11,774 nt of DNA from an uncultured Dehalococcoidia bacterium (lineage in GTDB: Bacteria; Chloroflexota; Dehalococcoidia; Tepidiformales; Tepidiformaceae): positions 1 to 11,774 of the forward strand of contig CALMIW010000172.1 of assembly GCA_937864275.1 (NCBI GenBank), written 5' to 3'. The translations under genes were made by a program, and so were the position numbers. Below the pieces are notes generated by a model. The model was not told the origin of the DNA and did no database searches. It saw only the letters and a program-made list of their open reading frames with translations. The stretch's first letter is position 1. The number at the start of each line of letters is the position of its first letter. Below are positions 1 through 6,372 of the stretch, piece by piece.

Positions 1-1
1 G

Positions 2-523
2 ATTGAGGCGGGCGCCGACGAGGTCTACGGAACGCACGTCGTCATCGATTGCGGCGGAGACTTCAAGGTGGTCATCGGTTGGCTCGAAAGCCTTCGCGTC
101 ACCGATGGCAACAACGTCTCGAAGTCGACGGTTGTCGGCACCGGCGAGCCGGACGGGTTCGTCCACTTCGAAATCCGCTACAAGGACGTCCCGTTCGATC
201 CCAAGGACTTCGTCCAGGTTCCCGGCAAGGAAATCGTCCCGTGGACCCCGACGCCAAGCCCGACGCCGCGCCCCGGCGACACGCCAACGCCCGAGCCCAC
301 GGAAACCCCGACGCCGAAACCGAGCGACGGCTCGTCTCAGCCTGGCGGGAACGGGGCCGGGAACAGCCAACCAACCGCGACTCCGACCCTCGGCCCTCCC
401 ACGGCGACGCCGACCATCACGCCGACGCCAACCATCACCCCCACGCCGACGCGGACACCGACGCCGACGCGGACGCCCGCGCCACCCAGGAGCACGCCAA
501 CGCCGCTGCCGCGGCAGCAGTAG
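2..523 (+). CDS. Degenerate M23/LytM-like secreted protein, C-terminal part (5' truncated by window)
   Basis: This is the C-terminal 173 residues of a gene that begins before the window; the reading frame is open from base 2. Residues about 9-71 match the second half of a peptidase M23 (LytM) domain: YGTHVVID, then a G-x-x-V turn, then VHFEIR and a VPFDPKDF ending, the usual order being YGxxVxIDHG, YGHL, HLHFE and DP. In active M23 enzymes the H of YGHL and the first H of HxH are catalytic. Here they are W27 (IGWLES) and F53 (FVHFE); only the zinc-ligand histidine (H55) remains. The G-x-TG-x-STG loop before HxH is also shortened. Residues about 82-173 are a low-complexity Pro/Thr tail, probably a cell-surface spacer. 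The domain is probably a non-catalytic LytM domain that binds peptidoglycan or activates an amidase, as known for EnvC/NlpD-type proteins. The N-terminal zinc motif and any signal peptide lie outside the window. Confidence 0.75.
   Translation: MEAGADEVYGTHVVIDCGGDFKVVIGWLESLRVTDGNNVSKSTVVGTGEPDGFVHFEIRYKDVPFDPKDFVQVPGKEIVPWTPTPSPTPRPGDTPTPEPTETPTPKPSDGSSQPGGNGAGNSQPTATPTLGPPTATPTITPTPTITPTPTRTPTPTRTPAPPRSTPTPLPRQQ
238..517 (+). repeat. Pro/Thr (TPTPT) low-complexity coding repeat
   Basis: This stretch encodes a run of TPTP, TPTPK, TATPT and TPTRTP units at the end of the LytM-like protein. At DNA level it is made of imperfect repeats of acgccgac and accatcac units, for example two near copies of cgaccatcacgccgacg-like sequence around 409-440 and a tandem gacgcggac around 446-475. 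Such tails are common surface spacers in Chloroflexota secreted proteins. The DNA repeats may allow length variation by slippage. Confidence 0.8.
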
Positions 524-532
524 CAGCAAGGT

Positions 533-558
533 CGCCGCGCGGGCTTGACCGCGCGGCG
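533..558 (+). terminator. Perfect 10-bp hairpin after the LytM-like gene (terminator-like, no U tract)
   Basis: The arms cgccgcgcgg (533-542) and ccgcgcggcg (549-558) are perfectly complementary around a 6-base loop, gcttga. The hairpin starts 9 bases after the stop codon of the LytM-like gene and ends 22 bases before the FmdB-like start. There is no T-run after it, so it is either an intrinsic terminator of the U-poor type seen in GC-rich bacteria or an mRNA 3'-end stabiliser. Confidence 0.45.
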
Positions 559-580
559 TCCAACCTCCGACGATCCCTCC

Positions 581-868
581 ATGGCGCTTTACGAATACCT
601 TTGTCCCGCTTGCGGCACTCGCACCGAAAAGCGGATGCCGATGAGCGATGTCCTCCAGCAGATTCCCTGCTCCAAGTGCGGCAAACAGGCCCGCAAGACG
701 ATCGGCTCGTGGTCCGTCGTCGGCATCTCACAGGCCGGCGTTGAAGATGGGCCCGCCCCCTGGGACTCCGACGGCGGCGGCGACGACTTCGGGGGCGAAG
801 ACCTCGGTGGCGGCATGGACTTCGGTGGTCACGGTCATTCCCACGGCCCGGGTGGGCACAGCCACTAG
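581..868 (+). CDS. FmdB-family putative regulatory zinc-ribbon protein
   Basis: This 95-residue protein opens with MALYEYLCPACG, the hallmark of the FmdB/CxxC_CXXC_SSSS family. Two CxxC knuckles (C8/C11 and C30/C33) form a predicted zinc ribbon. The family name comes from a putative regulator of formamidase genes in Methylophilus, but most members have no proven role. Residues about 64-83 are Gly/Asp-rich and the C-terminus is His-rich (HGHSHGPGGHSH), which could bind additional metal. The ATG at 581 is chosen because homologues begin exactly at M-x-x-Y-E-Y-x-C; an upstream TTG at 545 would add 12 unrelated residues and lies in the hairpin. There is no strong Shine-Dalgarno sequence. The DUF402 gene follows after 19 bases, so the two are probably cotranscribed. 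Confidence 0.85.
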   Translation: MALYEYLCPACGTRTEKRMPMSDVLQQIPCSKCGKQARKTIGSWSVVGISQAGVEDGPAPWDSDGGGDDFGGEDLGGGMDFGGHGHSHGPGGHSH

Positions 869-887
869 TCCCGCCCGGAGCGTGTCC

Positions 888-1532
888 ATGCTTGCGTACT
901 TCGCCCAGGGCGACGAAGTGGTCGTCCGGTACATAACGCGGTTCGGTGGCATGGTCGGGATGACCTGGCCCTACCGCGTCGTCCGCGATGACCCGGATCT
1001 GCTCGCGCTTTGGCTCCCGCGTGGCTCTCGCGGGATGCTCTGGGGGAACCAGCCGGGCCAGCCGAGGCAACTCGTCGAAGGCGAATGGCGGCGCGACACC
1101 CTCCGGCTCATGTACCCGGGAAAGCCCTACTCCATCTGGCTGTTCTGGGAAGGCGAACCCCGTCGCTTCACCACCTACTACGTCAACTTCGAAGAACCGT
1201 TCCGCCGCACCCCCGTCGGGTTCGACACCAACGACCAGACCCTCGACATCATGGTTGCTCCCGACCTCAGCTGGTCGTGGAAGGATCGCGAGGACTTCGA
1301 GGCCCTCATCGCCTCGGGGCAGTTCTCCGCGGAGTTCGCGGAAACCGTTGAAGCGACGGCCGAGGCCGTGCTCGGCCTCATCGAAAGCCGCGCCGCGCCC
1401 TTCGACGGTTCCTGGCTCGATTGGGCCCCGCCGGCGGAGTGGTCGAACCCGGTCCTCCATCCGCGCTGGCGCGAAGAGCCGCCCCTGGTCTGGGAGCGCT
1501 ATTCCTGGGCCTACCCGGTCACGCGCCGGTAG
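888..1532 (+). CDS. DUF402 family protein (FomD/Ntdp-like putative nucleotide phosphohydrolase)
   Basis: This is a 214-residue cytoplasmic protein. Residues about 75-166 fit the DUF402 domain: a W-x-F-W strand, then YYVNFEEPFRR, then a run of acidic residues in conserved spacing (N100, D113, D120, D126, D133, E135, D136), then a helix rich in Glu/Ala. In characterised relatives (Staphylococcus Ntdp, Streptomyces FomD) equivalent Asn/Asp residues bind divalent metal and the enzymes hydrolyse nucleoside di- or triphosphates or CMP-phosphonates; the substrate here is unknown. Residues 170-214 form a Trp/Pro-rich C-terminal extension. The ATG at 888 is preceded by GGAG at 877-880 with 7-base spacing, which fixes the start. 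It lies 19 bases after the FmdB-like gene. Its stop codon is only 2 bases from that of the convergent metalloprotease gene. Confidence 0.8.
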   Translation: MLAYFAQGDEVVVRYITRFGGMVGMTWPYRVVRDDPDLLALWLPRGSRGMLWGNQPGQPRQLVEGEWRRDTLRLMYPGKPYSIWLFWEGEPRRFTTYYVNFEEPFRRTPVGFDTNDQTLDIMVAPDLSWSWKDREDFEALIASGQFSAEFAETVEATAEAVLGLIESRAAPFDGSWLDWAPPAEWSNPVLHPRWREEPPLVWERYSWAYPVTRR

Positions 1533-1534
1533 CG

Positions 1535-2401
1535 TTAATCGCGCGAAAGGAGCGGTGCGCGGATGCGAAAATTCAAGGGCGGGAGCGGCGCCGTGGGCGT
1601 CGCGGTCGGCGTAGCCGTCGACGGATAGGCAGACTGCAGGCCGCTGACGTCGTCCGCTGTGAGTTCGCGACGCGATTCACCCGCGGCAATCTGCCGGTAC
1701 ATCACCGACTTCAGATACGCCGAGCCGCACGGCGGCGCGCCGGTGTCGCCGCACGAATGGCCGAGGCCAAGTGCATGCCCAAGTTCGTGCAGCACCGTCG
1801 TCGGGAGGTCGTAGGCACTCGAAGGCACCGGCGTGGCCGACGACCATGTGCCGTCGCCATCAAGTTCCATGTCGAATTCCTTGATCTTCCCGCCGGCGAA
1901 TATCGTGCAGGTTCTGCCGAGCGTGAGGCCAGGGAGATTCTTGAACCGTACGGTGTTGGTGCCATCGGTCACGAAGTCGGCTCCGTCGAGGCACGAACCG
2001 GTCTCGCTCGTCGTCGTGCCGGCCCACGCGAACGAGAACGACGAAGGGACGGCGTTCCACTTCGCCATGGCGTCCTGGAGGATCTGCGGCACGTTCATGC
2101 CGCTCGGTTCGCCACTCGGGTTGTAGGCGACCTCGACTGGCAGGGTGTTCTTCGCCCACTGATACGTGTTCACCTTGAACGCCGCGCTCACTGTGGTCCG
2201 GTCTTCCTCCTCGATGGCCACGGAGCCGTCGGGAGCCATCGTCAGGACGTGTCGGACTACCGTGATCTCTTCGTGAGGCACCACGTCGTCGGCGAAGGCC
2301 GGAGAGAGCGTAAGCAGGGCAATCCCGGCGAACAGGGCGGCCATCGTAGTCAGGCCCGTCAGCCGGCGTCCGCGGCCCCTCCCGGATCGGAAGAACGTCA
2401 T
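1535..2401 (-). CDS. Secreted matrixin-like zinc metalloprotease
   Basis: This is a 288-residue protein with a basic N-terminus (RSGRGRGRR), a hydrophobic segment at about 18-35 and an AFA-DD cleavage site near residue 38, so it is probably exported by Sec. The metzincin motif HELGHALGLGH spans 205-215: H205, H209 and H215 bind zinc and E206 is the catalytic base. The Met-turn is SVMY (M234), and ELTADDVSGLQSAYP at 246-260 is the typical matrixin ending. Four cysteines (137, 165, 217, 225) could form two disulfides, fitting an extracellular location. Residues 261-288 are a short TATPT spacer followed by a basic/hydrophobic tail (NFRIRAPLLSRD). Substrate is unknown; related proteins degrade extracellular or surface protein. 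The ATG at 2401 gives a complete signal peptide, though its ribosome-binding site is weak. No clear propeptide Cys switch was seen. Confidence 0.85.
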   Translation of the reverse strand: MTFFRSGRGRGRRLTGLTTMAALFAGIALLTLSPAFADDVVPHEEITVVRHVLTMAPDGSVAIEEEDRTTVSAAFKVNTYQWAKNTLPVEVAYNPSGEPSGMNVPQILQDAMAKWNAVPSSFSFAWAGTTTSETGSCLDGADFVTDGTNTVRFKNLPGLTLGRTCTIFAGGKIKEFDMELDGDGTWSSATPVPSSAYDLPTTVLHELGHALGLGHSCGDTGAPPCGSAYLKSVMYRQIAAGESRRELTADDVSGLQSAYPSTATPTATPTAPLPPLNFRIRAPLLSRD

Positions 2402-2433
2402 CCGGCCAAGGGTCGCACGTTTGGGGTAACGGA

Positions 2434-2472
2434 GCGAAAAGAACGGCCCGGGTACGTGCTGTACCCGGGCCG
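2434..2472 (-). terminator. Rho-independent terminator of the lipoprotein gene
   Basis: The arms cggcccgggtac (2444-2455) and gtacccgggccg (2461-2472) are a perfect 12-bp inverted repeat with loop gtgct. Read on the minus strand, the stem is followed directly by TTCTTTTCG (2443 down to 2435), a good U tract. It starts about 25 bases after the stop codon of the minus-strand lipoprotein gene and ends shortly before the metalloprotease start at 2401. The metalloprotease therefore needs its own promoter or depends on read-through; I saw no convincing promoter in the short gap. Confidence 0.85.
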
Positions 2473-2497
2473 ATGCGTGTGTTGTCGCGCACTTACG

Positions 2498-2974
2498 CTA
2501 GCTGCCGAACGAGAAGTCGGCGTCCTGGCAGTCCTTGTTCTTGTCCGCGATCTTGGTCAGGCGGTCCGAGATTTCGTCGGATGGCGGGTCGGGCATCAGG
2601 TCGTCGCCGAGTGCGTCGAAGTTGCCGTCCTTCAGGCCGGCGACCGCCTTCTTCAGCGCGTCGGAAGTATCCTCGTGCCAGTCCTTCAGGTCCGACGGAG
2701 GCTTTGCCTTGGCGAAGGCATTGGCGAAGTCTTCGAACGGCTCCGCGGCCTTCTCGGCGGCTTTTTCGAGGTCCTCTTCGTCGGCGAGCTCTTTCGTGAG
2801 GTCGTCCATCGCCTTGGCGAATTGCGAGCCTGCCTTGCAGATAGCGGCGACGTAGTCCTCGTCGCTGCCGGTGCCGCTGCCACCGTCGTCATCGTCGCCG
2901 CAGGCGGCGAAAAGGCTGGCGCCAAGCGTCGCCGGAATCAAGCCTGCCATCAGGACCAGTTTGCGAAGTTTCAC
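2498..2974 (-). CDS. Small Asp-rich lipoprotein of unknown function
   Basis: This is a 158-residue predicted lipoprotein. A basic start (KLRK) precedes a hydrophobic stretch and a lipobox-like LFAAC with C25 as the probable lipidated residue; the -3 position is Phe rather than the usual Leu. A GDDDDGGSGTGSDED linker follows, typical of surface lipoproteins in Chloroflexota. Residues about 40-158 are helical and rich in Lys, Glu, Asp and Ala, with C47 and C149 able to form one disulfide. I recognise no catalytic motif or named family. The start is the GTG at 2974, chosen because GGGAG lies 5 bases upstream of it and the signal peptide then begins with VKLRK; an in-frame start at 3010 would add 12 unlikely residues. 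A strong terminator follows the gene, so it is probably transcribed alone. Confidence 0.8.
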   Translation of the reverse strand: MKLRKLVLMAGLIPATLGASLFAACGDDDDGGSGTGSDEDYVAAICKAGSQFAKAMDDLTKELADEEDLEKAAEKAAEPFEDFANAFAKAKPPSDLKDWHEDTSDALKKAVAGLKDGNFDALGDDLMPDPPSDEISDRLTKIADKNKDCQDADFSFGS

Positions 2975-3106
2975 TCGTTCTCCCGTCGTTCCCGCCGAGC
3001 AGATTCTCAAGGGTGTTGCTGTTGGGCGCCATCGGCGGGGTGTCCCTGGCTCCCGTTAAGGGTGTTCGACATCCTTGCCCCGGGTCTTAACCCCCGGGCG
3101 AACAGA

Positions 3107-3130
3107 GAGGGCGCCCCGGGGGGCGCCCTC
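3107..3130 (-). terminator. GC-rich hairpin downstream of the acyl-CoA dehydrogenase gene
   Basis: The arms gagggcgcc (3107-3115) and ggcgccctc (3122-3130) pair perfectly around ccgggg. The hairpin lies 24 bases after the stop codon of the minus-strand dehydrogenase gene. No U tract follows on the minus strand; a short TTTT lies on the plus-strand side (ctggttttcg), where no gene is being terminated. It is most likely the 3' end of the dehydrogenase transcript, but the polarity is uncertain. Confidence 0.5.
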
Positions 3131-3154
3131 CTGGTTTTCGCAAGAAATCGGAGA

Positions 3155-4264
3155 CTAGATCTCCAGCATCTGCGCGACGCGCTCGCGGTGGAAGTCGCCG
3201 TCGCCCCAGAACAGCTCCGCACGCTTCTGGCGGCGGAAGAAGAGCTGGATCACGTAGTCCTTGGTGAAGCCGATACCACCGTGGATCTGCTGGCCGTGGG
3301 CCACGACGCGGCGGCTGGCATCCGAGCACCAGGCCTTCGCCATCGCGGTGTCCATCTCGGCTGAATCTTCGTCCTCGCTGGTCGCCCAGGCAGCCTTGTA
3401 CATGATGAACCGCATGCCATCGACGTCGGTCACCATGTCGGCGGCCTTGTGCTGGATGGCCTGGAACGAGCCGATCGGGCGGCCGAACTGGACACGCTCC
3501 TTGGCGTAGTTCACCGAGATCTCGAAGTCGCGCTGGGCGAGACCCACGAGGTAGGCGCACTCGAGGTTGGTCGCCATGTTGCGCAGGCGGGAAGCCATCT
3601 TGTCGTCCATGTCGATGACATCGGCGGCGGCAACCTTCACATCCTTGAAGACAACCTCGGCCTGCTTGTCGCTGGCGATGGTCTTCAGGACGGTCACGTT
3701 CACGCCCGACTGGTCGCGAGGCACAATGAACGTGCTCAGGCGGCCATCCGGCTTCCACGCAACCACGTGGAGGTAGTCGGCGACGTGCGCATCCGGCACG
3801 AAGAGCTTCGTGCCGTTGAGGACGAAGTCAGAGCCGCTCGCGGTGGCCTTCATCTCGATGCCTTCGCGGTCCCAGCGGCCGCTCGGCTCGGTGATCGCGT
3901 AGGTGTGAATCGCGGAGCCATCGGCGATCTTCGGGAGGTACTTCGCCTTCTGGGCGTCGCTCCCGGCGAGGATGAGTTCCGAAGCGGCAACCGCGTTCGG
4001 GATGAACGGCCCGGGGACGAGCGCGCGGCCGAACTCTTCGACGAGCACGCAGAGATCCAGGAACGAGAAGCCGGCGCCGCCCTGGGCCTCCGGGATCATC
4101 AGCCCCTGCCAGCCGAGGTCGGCCATCTTCTTCCAGAGAGCCGGGCTGTAGCCCTTCTCATCCTCTTCCATTGCGCGGACATGCTCTTCCGGGCATTCCT
4201 TCTCGAGGAACTCGCGGGCGGAGTTCTTCAGCAGTTCCTGTTCTTCGCTGAGGCCAAGATCCAT
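3155..4264 (-). CDS. Acyl-CoA dehydrogenase family protein with non-canonical catalytic region
   Basis: This 369-residue flavoprotein has all three parts of the acyl-CoA dehydrogenase fold: a helical N-domain (LSEEQELL at 5-12), a middle beta domain (YAITEPSG at 122-129), and a C-terminal helical domain with ERVQFGRPIGSFQAIQHKAA at 256-275 and HGGIGFTKDY at 328-337 for FAD binding. The expected reaction is FAD-dependent alpha,beta-dehydrogenation of an acyl-CoA, with electrons passed to ETF. The C-terminal IYEGT motif that carries the catalytic Glu in classical enzymes is replaced by LFWGDGDFHRER (351-362), a form seen in a divergent subgroup; D355 or D357 may serve instead, or the base is elsewhere. 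It follows acs by 143 bases and has its own predicted promoter. The ATG at 4264 matches the family's usual MDxxLSEEQ start; AAAGGG lies upstream with rather long spacing. Confidence 0.85.
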   Translation of the reverse strand: MDLGLSEEQELLKNSAREFLEKECPEEHVRAMEEDEKGYSPALWKKMADLGWQGLMIPEAQGGAGFSFLDLCVLVEEFGRALVPGPFIPNAVAASELILAGSDAQKAKYLPKIADGSAIHTYAITEPSGRWDREGIEMKATASGSDFVLNGTKLFVPDAHVADYLHVVAWKPDGRLSTFIVPRDQSGVNVTVLKTIASDKQAEVVFKDVKVAAADVIDMDDKMASRLRNMATNLECAYLVGLAQRDFEISVNYAKERVQFGRPIGSFQAIQHKAADMVTDVDGMRFIMYKAAWATSEDEDSAEMDTAMAKAWCSDASRRVVAHGQQIHGGIGFTKDYVIQLFFRRQKRAELFWGDGDFHRERVAQMLEI

Positions 4265-4291
4265 TCGGTGTGTGTCCCTTTCGAATTTGGA

Positions 4292-4332
4292 GCCTGCGTG
4301 GGGCGCAGGCAACGAGCCCCGGAGTGGCCGGG
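4292..4332 (-). other. Two small hairpins in the acyl-CoA dehydrogenase leader
   Basis: Two inverted repeats lie between the predicted promoter and the dehydrogenase start. One is gcctgcg/cgcaggc (4292-4298 and 4304-4310), 7 bp with loop tgggg. The other is cccgg/ccggg (4318-4322 and 4328-4332). Neither is followed by a U tract on the minus strand. They may be a structured 5' leader or a residual terminator for the upstream acs transcript. No known riboswitch is recognised. Confidence 0.35.
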
Positions 4333-4349
4333 AGCCGGTGTGCGGCGGG

Positions 4350-4379
4350 ATTGTAACAGGATATTTCGCGTGCTGCGAA
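4350..4379 (-). promoter_or_regulatory. Candidate sigma70-type promoter for the acyl-CoA dehydrogenase
   Basis: On the minus strand, TTCGCA (4379-4374, 4 of 6 matches to TTGACA) is followed after 18 bases by TACAAT (4355-4350, 5 of 6 matches to TATAAT). The element lies in the gap between the acs stop codon and the dehydrogenase start and would give a leader of about 80 bases. The local AT-richness (aaatatcctgttacaat) stands out from the surrounding GC-rich DNA. Confidence 0.45.
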
Positions 4380-4407
4380 CAGGCTTCGGTTTTCGCCCTT
4401 TCGGGAC

Positions 4408-6372
4408 CTAATCGGCCTTCTCCGAGCCCACAATGATGTCCTGGACCACCGCCGGATCGGCCAGCGTGGTCACGTCGCCGACGTTCTCCGGTTCGCCCTC
4501 GGCGATCTTTCGCAGGATGCGCCGCATGATCTTCCCGGAGCGCGTCTTCGGAAGGCCTTCGACGAACTGGATCTTGTCTGGCGTGGCGATGGGGCTGATG
4601 TCCTTCCGCACCGCGTCGCGCAGCGCTTTCGCGAGTTCCGGCGAACCGGTGTACCCCGCGTTCAGGAGTACATAAGCGTAGATCCCGGTGCCTTTCACGT
4701 CGTGCGGGTAGCCGACGACAGCGGCCTCGGCGCATGCCTCATGGCCAACCAGGGCGCCCTCGATCTCGGCCGTTCCCAGCCGGTGTCCGGCGACGTTTAG
4801 GACGTCGTCCACGCGGCCCGTGATCCAGTAGTAGCCGTCCTTATCGCGGTGGCAGCCGTCGCCGGTGAAGTACTTGCCCTTGTAGGTCGCAAGGTAGGTG
4901 AGGTAGAAGCGGGGGTGGTCGCCGTAGACGGTCCGCATCATCCCGGGCCACGAGGCTTTCATGCACAACCGGCCGGTCACGTTGTTCCCTTCGAGTTCCG
5001 CTCCGGTCTCATCGACCACGCACGGCTGGACCCCGAAGAACGGGAGGGAACCCGAGCCGGGCTTCATGTCCGTGGCGCCGGCGAGGCCCGTGATCATGTG
5101 CCCGCCCGTTTCCGTCTGCCAGTAGGTGTCGACGATGCTGCAGCGCCCCTCGCCGACGACGTTGAAGTACCAGCGCCAGGCTTCCGGGTTGATCGGTTCG
5201 CCGACGGTGCCAAGGACGCGCAGCGAGGTCCGCCTGTGGGCCTTTACGTATTCGTCGCCTTCGCGGGCGATGGCGCGGATCGCCGTCGGCGCCGTGTAGA
5301 ACACGTTGATCCCGAGCCGGTCGACCATGTCCCAGTAGCGTCCCGGGTTCGGGTACGACGGGATCGACTCGAACATCACGCTCGTCGCGCCGTTGCCGAG
5401 CGGACCGTAGACGATGTAGCTGTGCCCGGTGATCCAGCCGACGTCCGCCGCGCAGCAGTAGATGTCGTCGTCTCGCAGGTCGAACACGTACTTGTGGCTC
5501 ACCATCGTGTGCAGCAGGTAACCGGCCTGGGTGTGGAGTACACCCTTCGGCTTCCCGGTCGAGCCGGACGTATAGAGGATGAAGAGCGGGTCTTCACTGT
5601 CCATCGACTCGGGCGCGGCTTCCGGTGCCTCGCCCGGGACAACCTCGTGCCACCAGAAATCGCGGCCCGGCTCCATGCCGACATTCGCACCGGTGTGCCG
5701 GAAGACGACCGTGAACTCGATGCTGTGCCCCGGTTCCTGGAGGGCTTCATCGACGTTCGCCTTGAGTGCGACCGGCCGACCGCCCCGGCGGCCCTCGTCC
5801 TGGGTGATGATCGCCTTGCAGGTGGAGTCGTCGATCCGGTCGCGGATGGACCGCGGGCTGAAGCCGCCGAAGATGACCGAATGGACCGCGCCAATGCGCG
5901 CGCAGGCAAGCATCGCCACGGCCAGTTCCGGCACCATGCCCATGTAAATCGCCACGCGGTCGCCCTTGGAAACGCCCTTCTTCCGCAGGTAGTTCGCGAG
6001 TCGGCAGACCTCCGCGTGCATCTCGCGGTAGGTCATCGTCCGGTTCGAGCCGGGTTCGTCACCCTCCATGATGATCGCCGCCTTGTCGCCTCTCGCGGCG
6101 AGGTGGCGGTCCAGGCAGTTCACCGAGACGTTGAGCTTGCCCCCGAGGAACCAGCCGATGTTCCCCGTGTGCAGGTCTTCTTCGCACACCGTCTCGAAGG
6201 GCGCGTCCCAGCTGATGAACTGGTTCGCCATCTCCGTCCAGAAGCCGTCGCGGTCTTCGATGCTGCGCTTGTACAGGCGGTCGTACTCCTCGCGCGAGGC
6301 GACGAGCGCGCCCTCGCGCACGCGCGCCGGCGGCGCATACGACTCATCGACGGGCAGTCCAACGTCAGCCAT
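4408..6372 (-). CDS. acs: Acetyl-CoA synthetase (AMP-forming)
   Basis: This 654-residue enzyme of the ANL superfamily converts acetate, ATP and CoA to acetyl-CoA, AMP and diphosphate in the cytoplasm. Its length is normal for the family. Visible motifs are the phosphate-binding loop YTSGSTGKPKG (267-277), YWQTETGG (417-424) in which W418 is the Trp that limits the acyl pocket to acetate in Salmonella Acs, the hinge region GRVDDVLNVAGHR (519-531), and PKTRSGKIMRR (608-618). K614 is the catalytic lysine for adenylation and is the residue acetylated by Pat-type enzymes in relatives. GGAGGG lies about 8 bases upstream of the ATG, and the methyltransferase stop codon TGA abuts it directly (TGAATG), so it is the last gene of the four-gene operon. 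The retained Trp argues for acetate, with propionate a possible minor substrate. Confidence 0.95.
   Translation of the reverse strand: MADVGLPVDESYAPPARVREGALVASREEYDRLYKRSIEDRDGFWTEMANQFISWDAPFETVCEEDLHTGNIGWFLGGKLNVSVNCLDRHLAARGDKAAIIMEGDEPGSNRTMTYREMHAEVCRLANYLRKKGVSKGDRVAIYMGMVPELAVAMLACARIGAVHSVIFGGFSPRSIRDRIDDSTCKAIITQDEGRRGGRPVALKANVDEALQEPGHSIEFTVVFRHTGANVGMEPGRDFWWHEVVPGEAPEAAPESMDSEDPLFILYTSGSTGKPKGVLHTQAGYLLHTMVSHKYVFDLRDDDIYCCAADVGWITGHSYIVYGPLGNGATSVMFESIPSYPNPGRYWDMVDRLGINVFYTAPTAIRAIAREGDEYVKAHRRTSLRVLGTVGEPINPEAWRWYFNVVGEGRCSIVDTYWQTETGGHMITGLAGATDMKPGSGSLPFFGVQPCVVDETGAELEGNNVTGRLCMKASWPGMMRTVYGDHPRFYLTYLATYKGKYFTGDGCHRDKDGYYWITGRVDDVLNVAGHRLGTAEIEGALVGHEACAEAAVVGYPHDVKGTGIYAYVLLNAGYTGSPELAKALRDAVRKDISPIATPDKIQFVEGLPKTRSGKIMRRILRKIAEGEPENVGDVTTLADPAVVQDIIVGSEKAD

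Noticed and set aside
238..517. Repeat array resembling a CRISPR or VNTR
   Set aside because: Units are short, irregular and in frame with a Pro/Thr-coding tail; no spacers or conserved direct repeats.
2975..3100. Repeated acacccttra motif upstream of the lipoprotein gene
   Set aside because: Only two short imperfect copies, with no promoter hexamers at usable spacing; chance is likely.
1421..3364. A 647-codon open frame on the plus strand across the protease and lipoprotein genes
   Set aside because: It runs through a strong minus-strand terminator and two convincing minus-strand genes, and its translation is Arg-rich without motifs.
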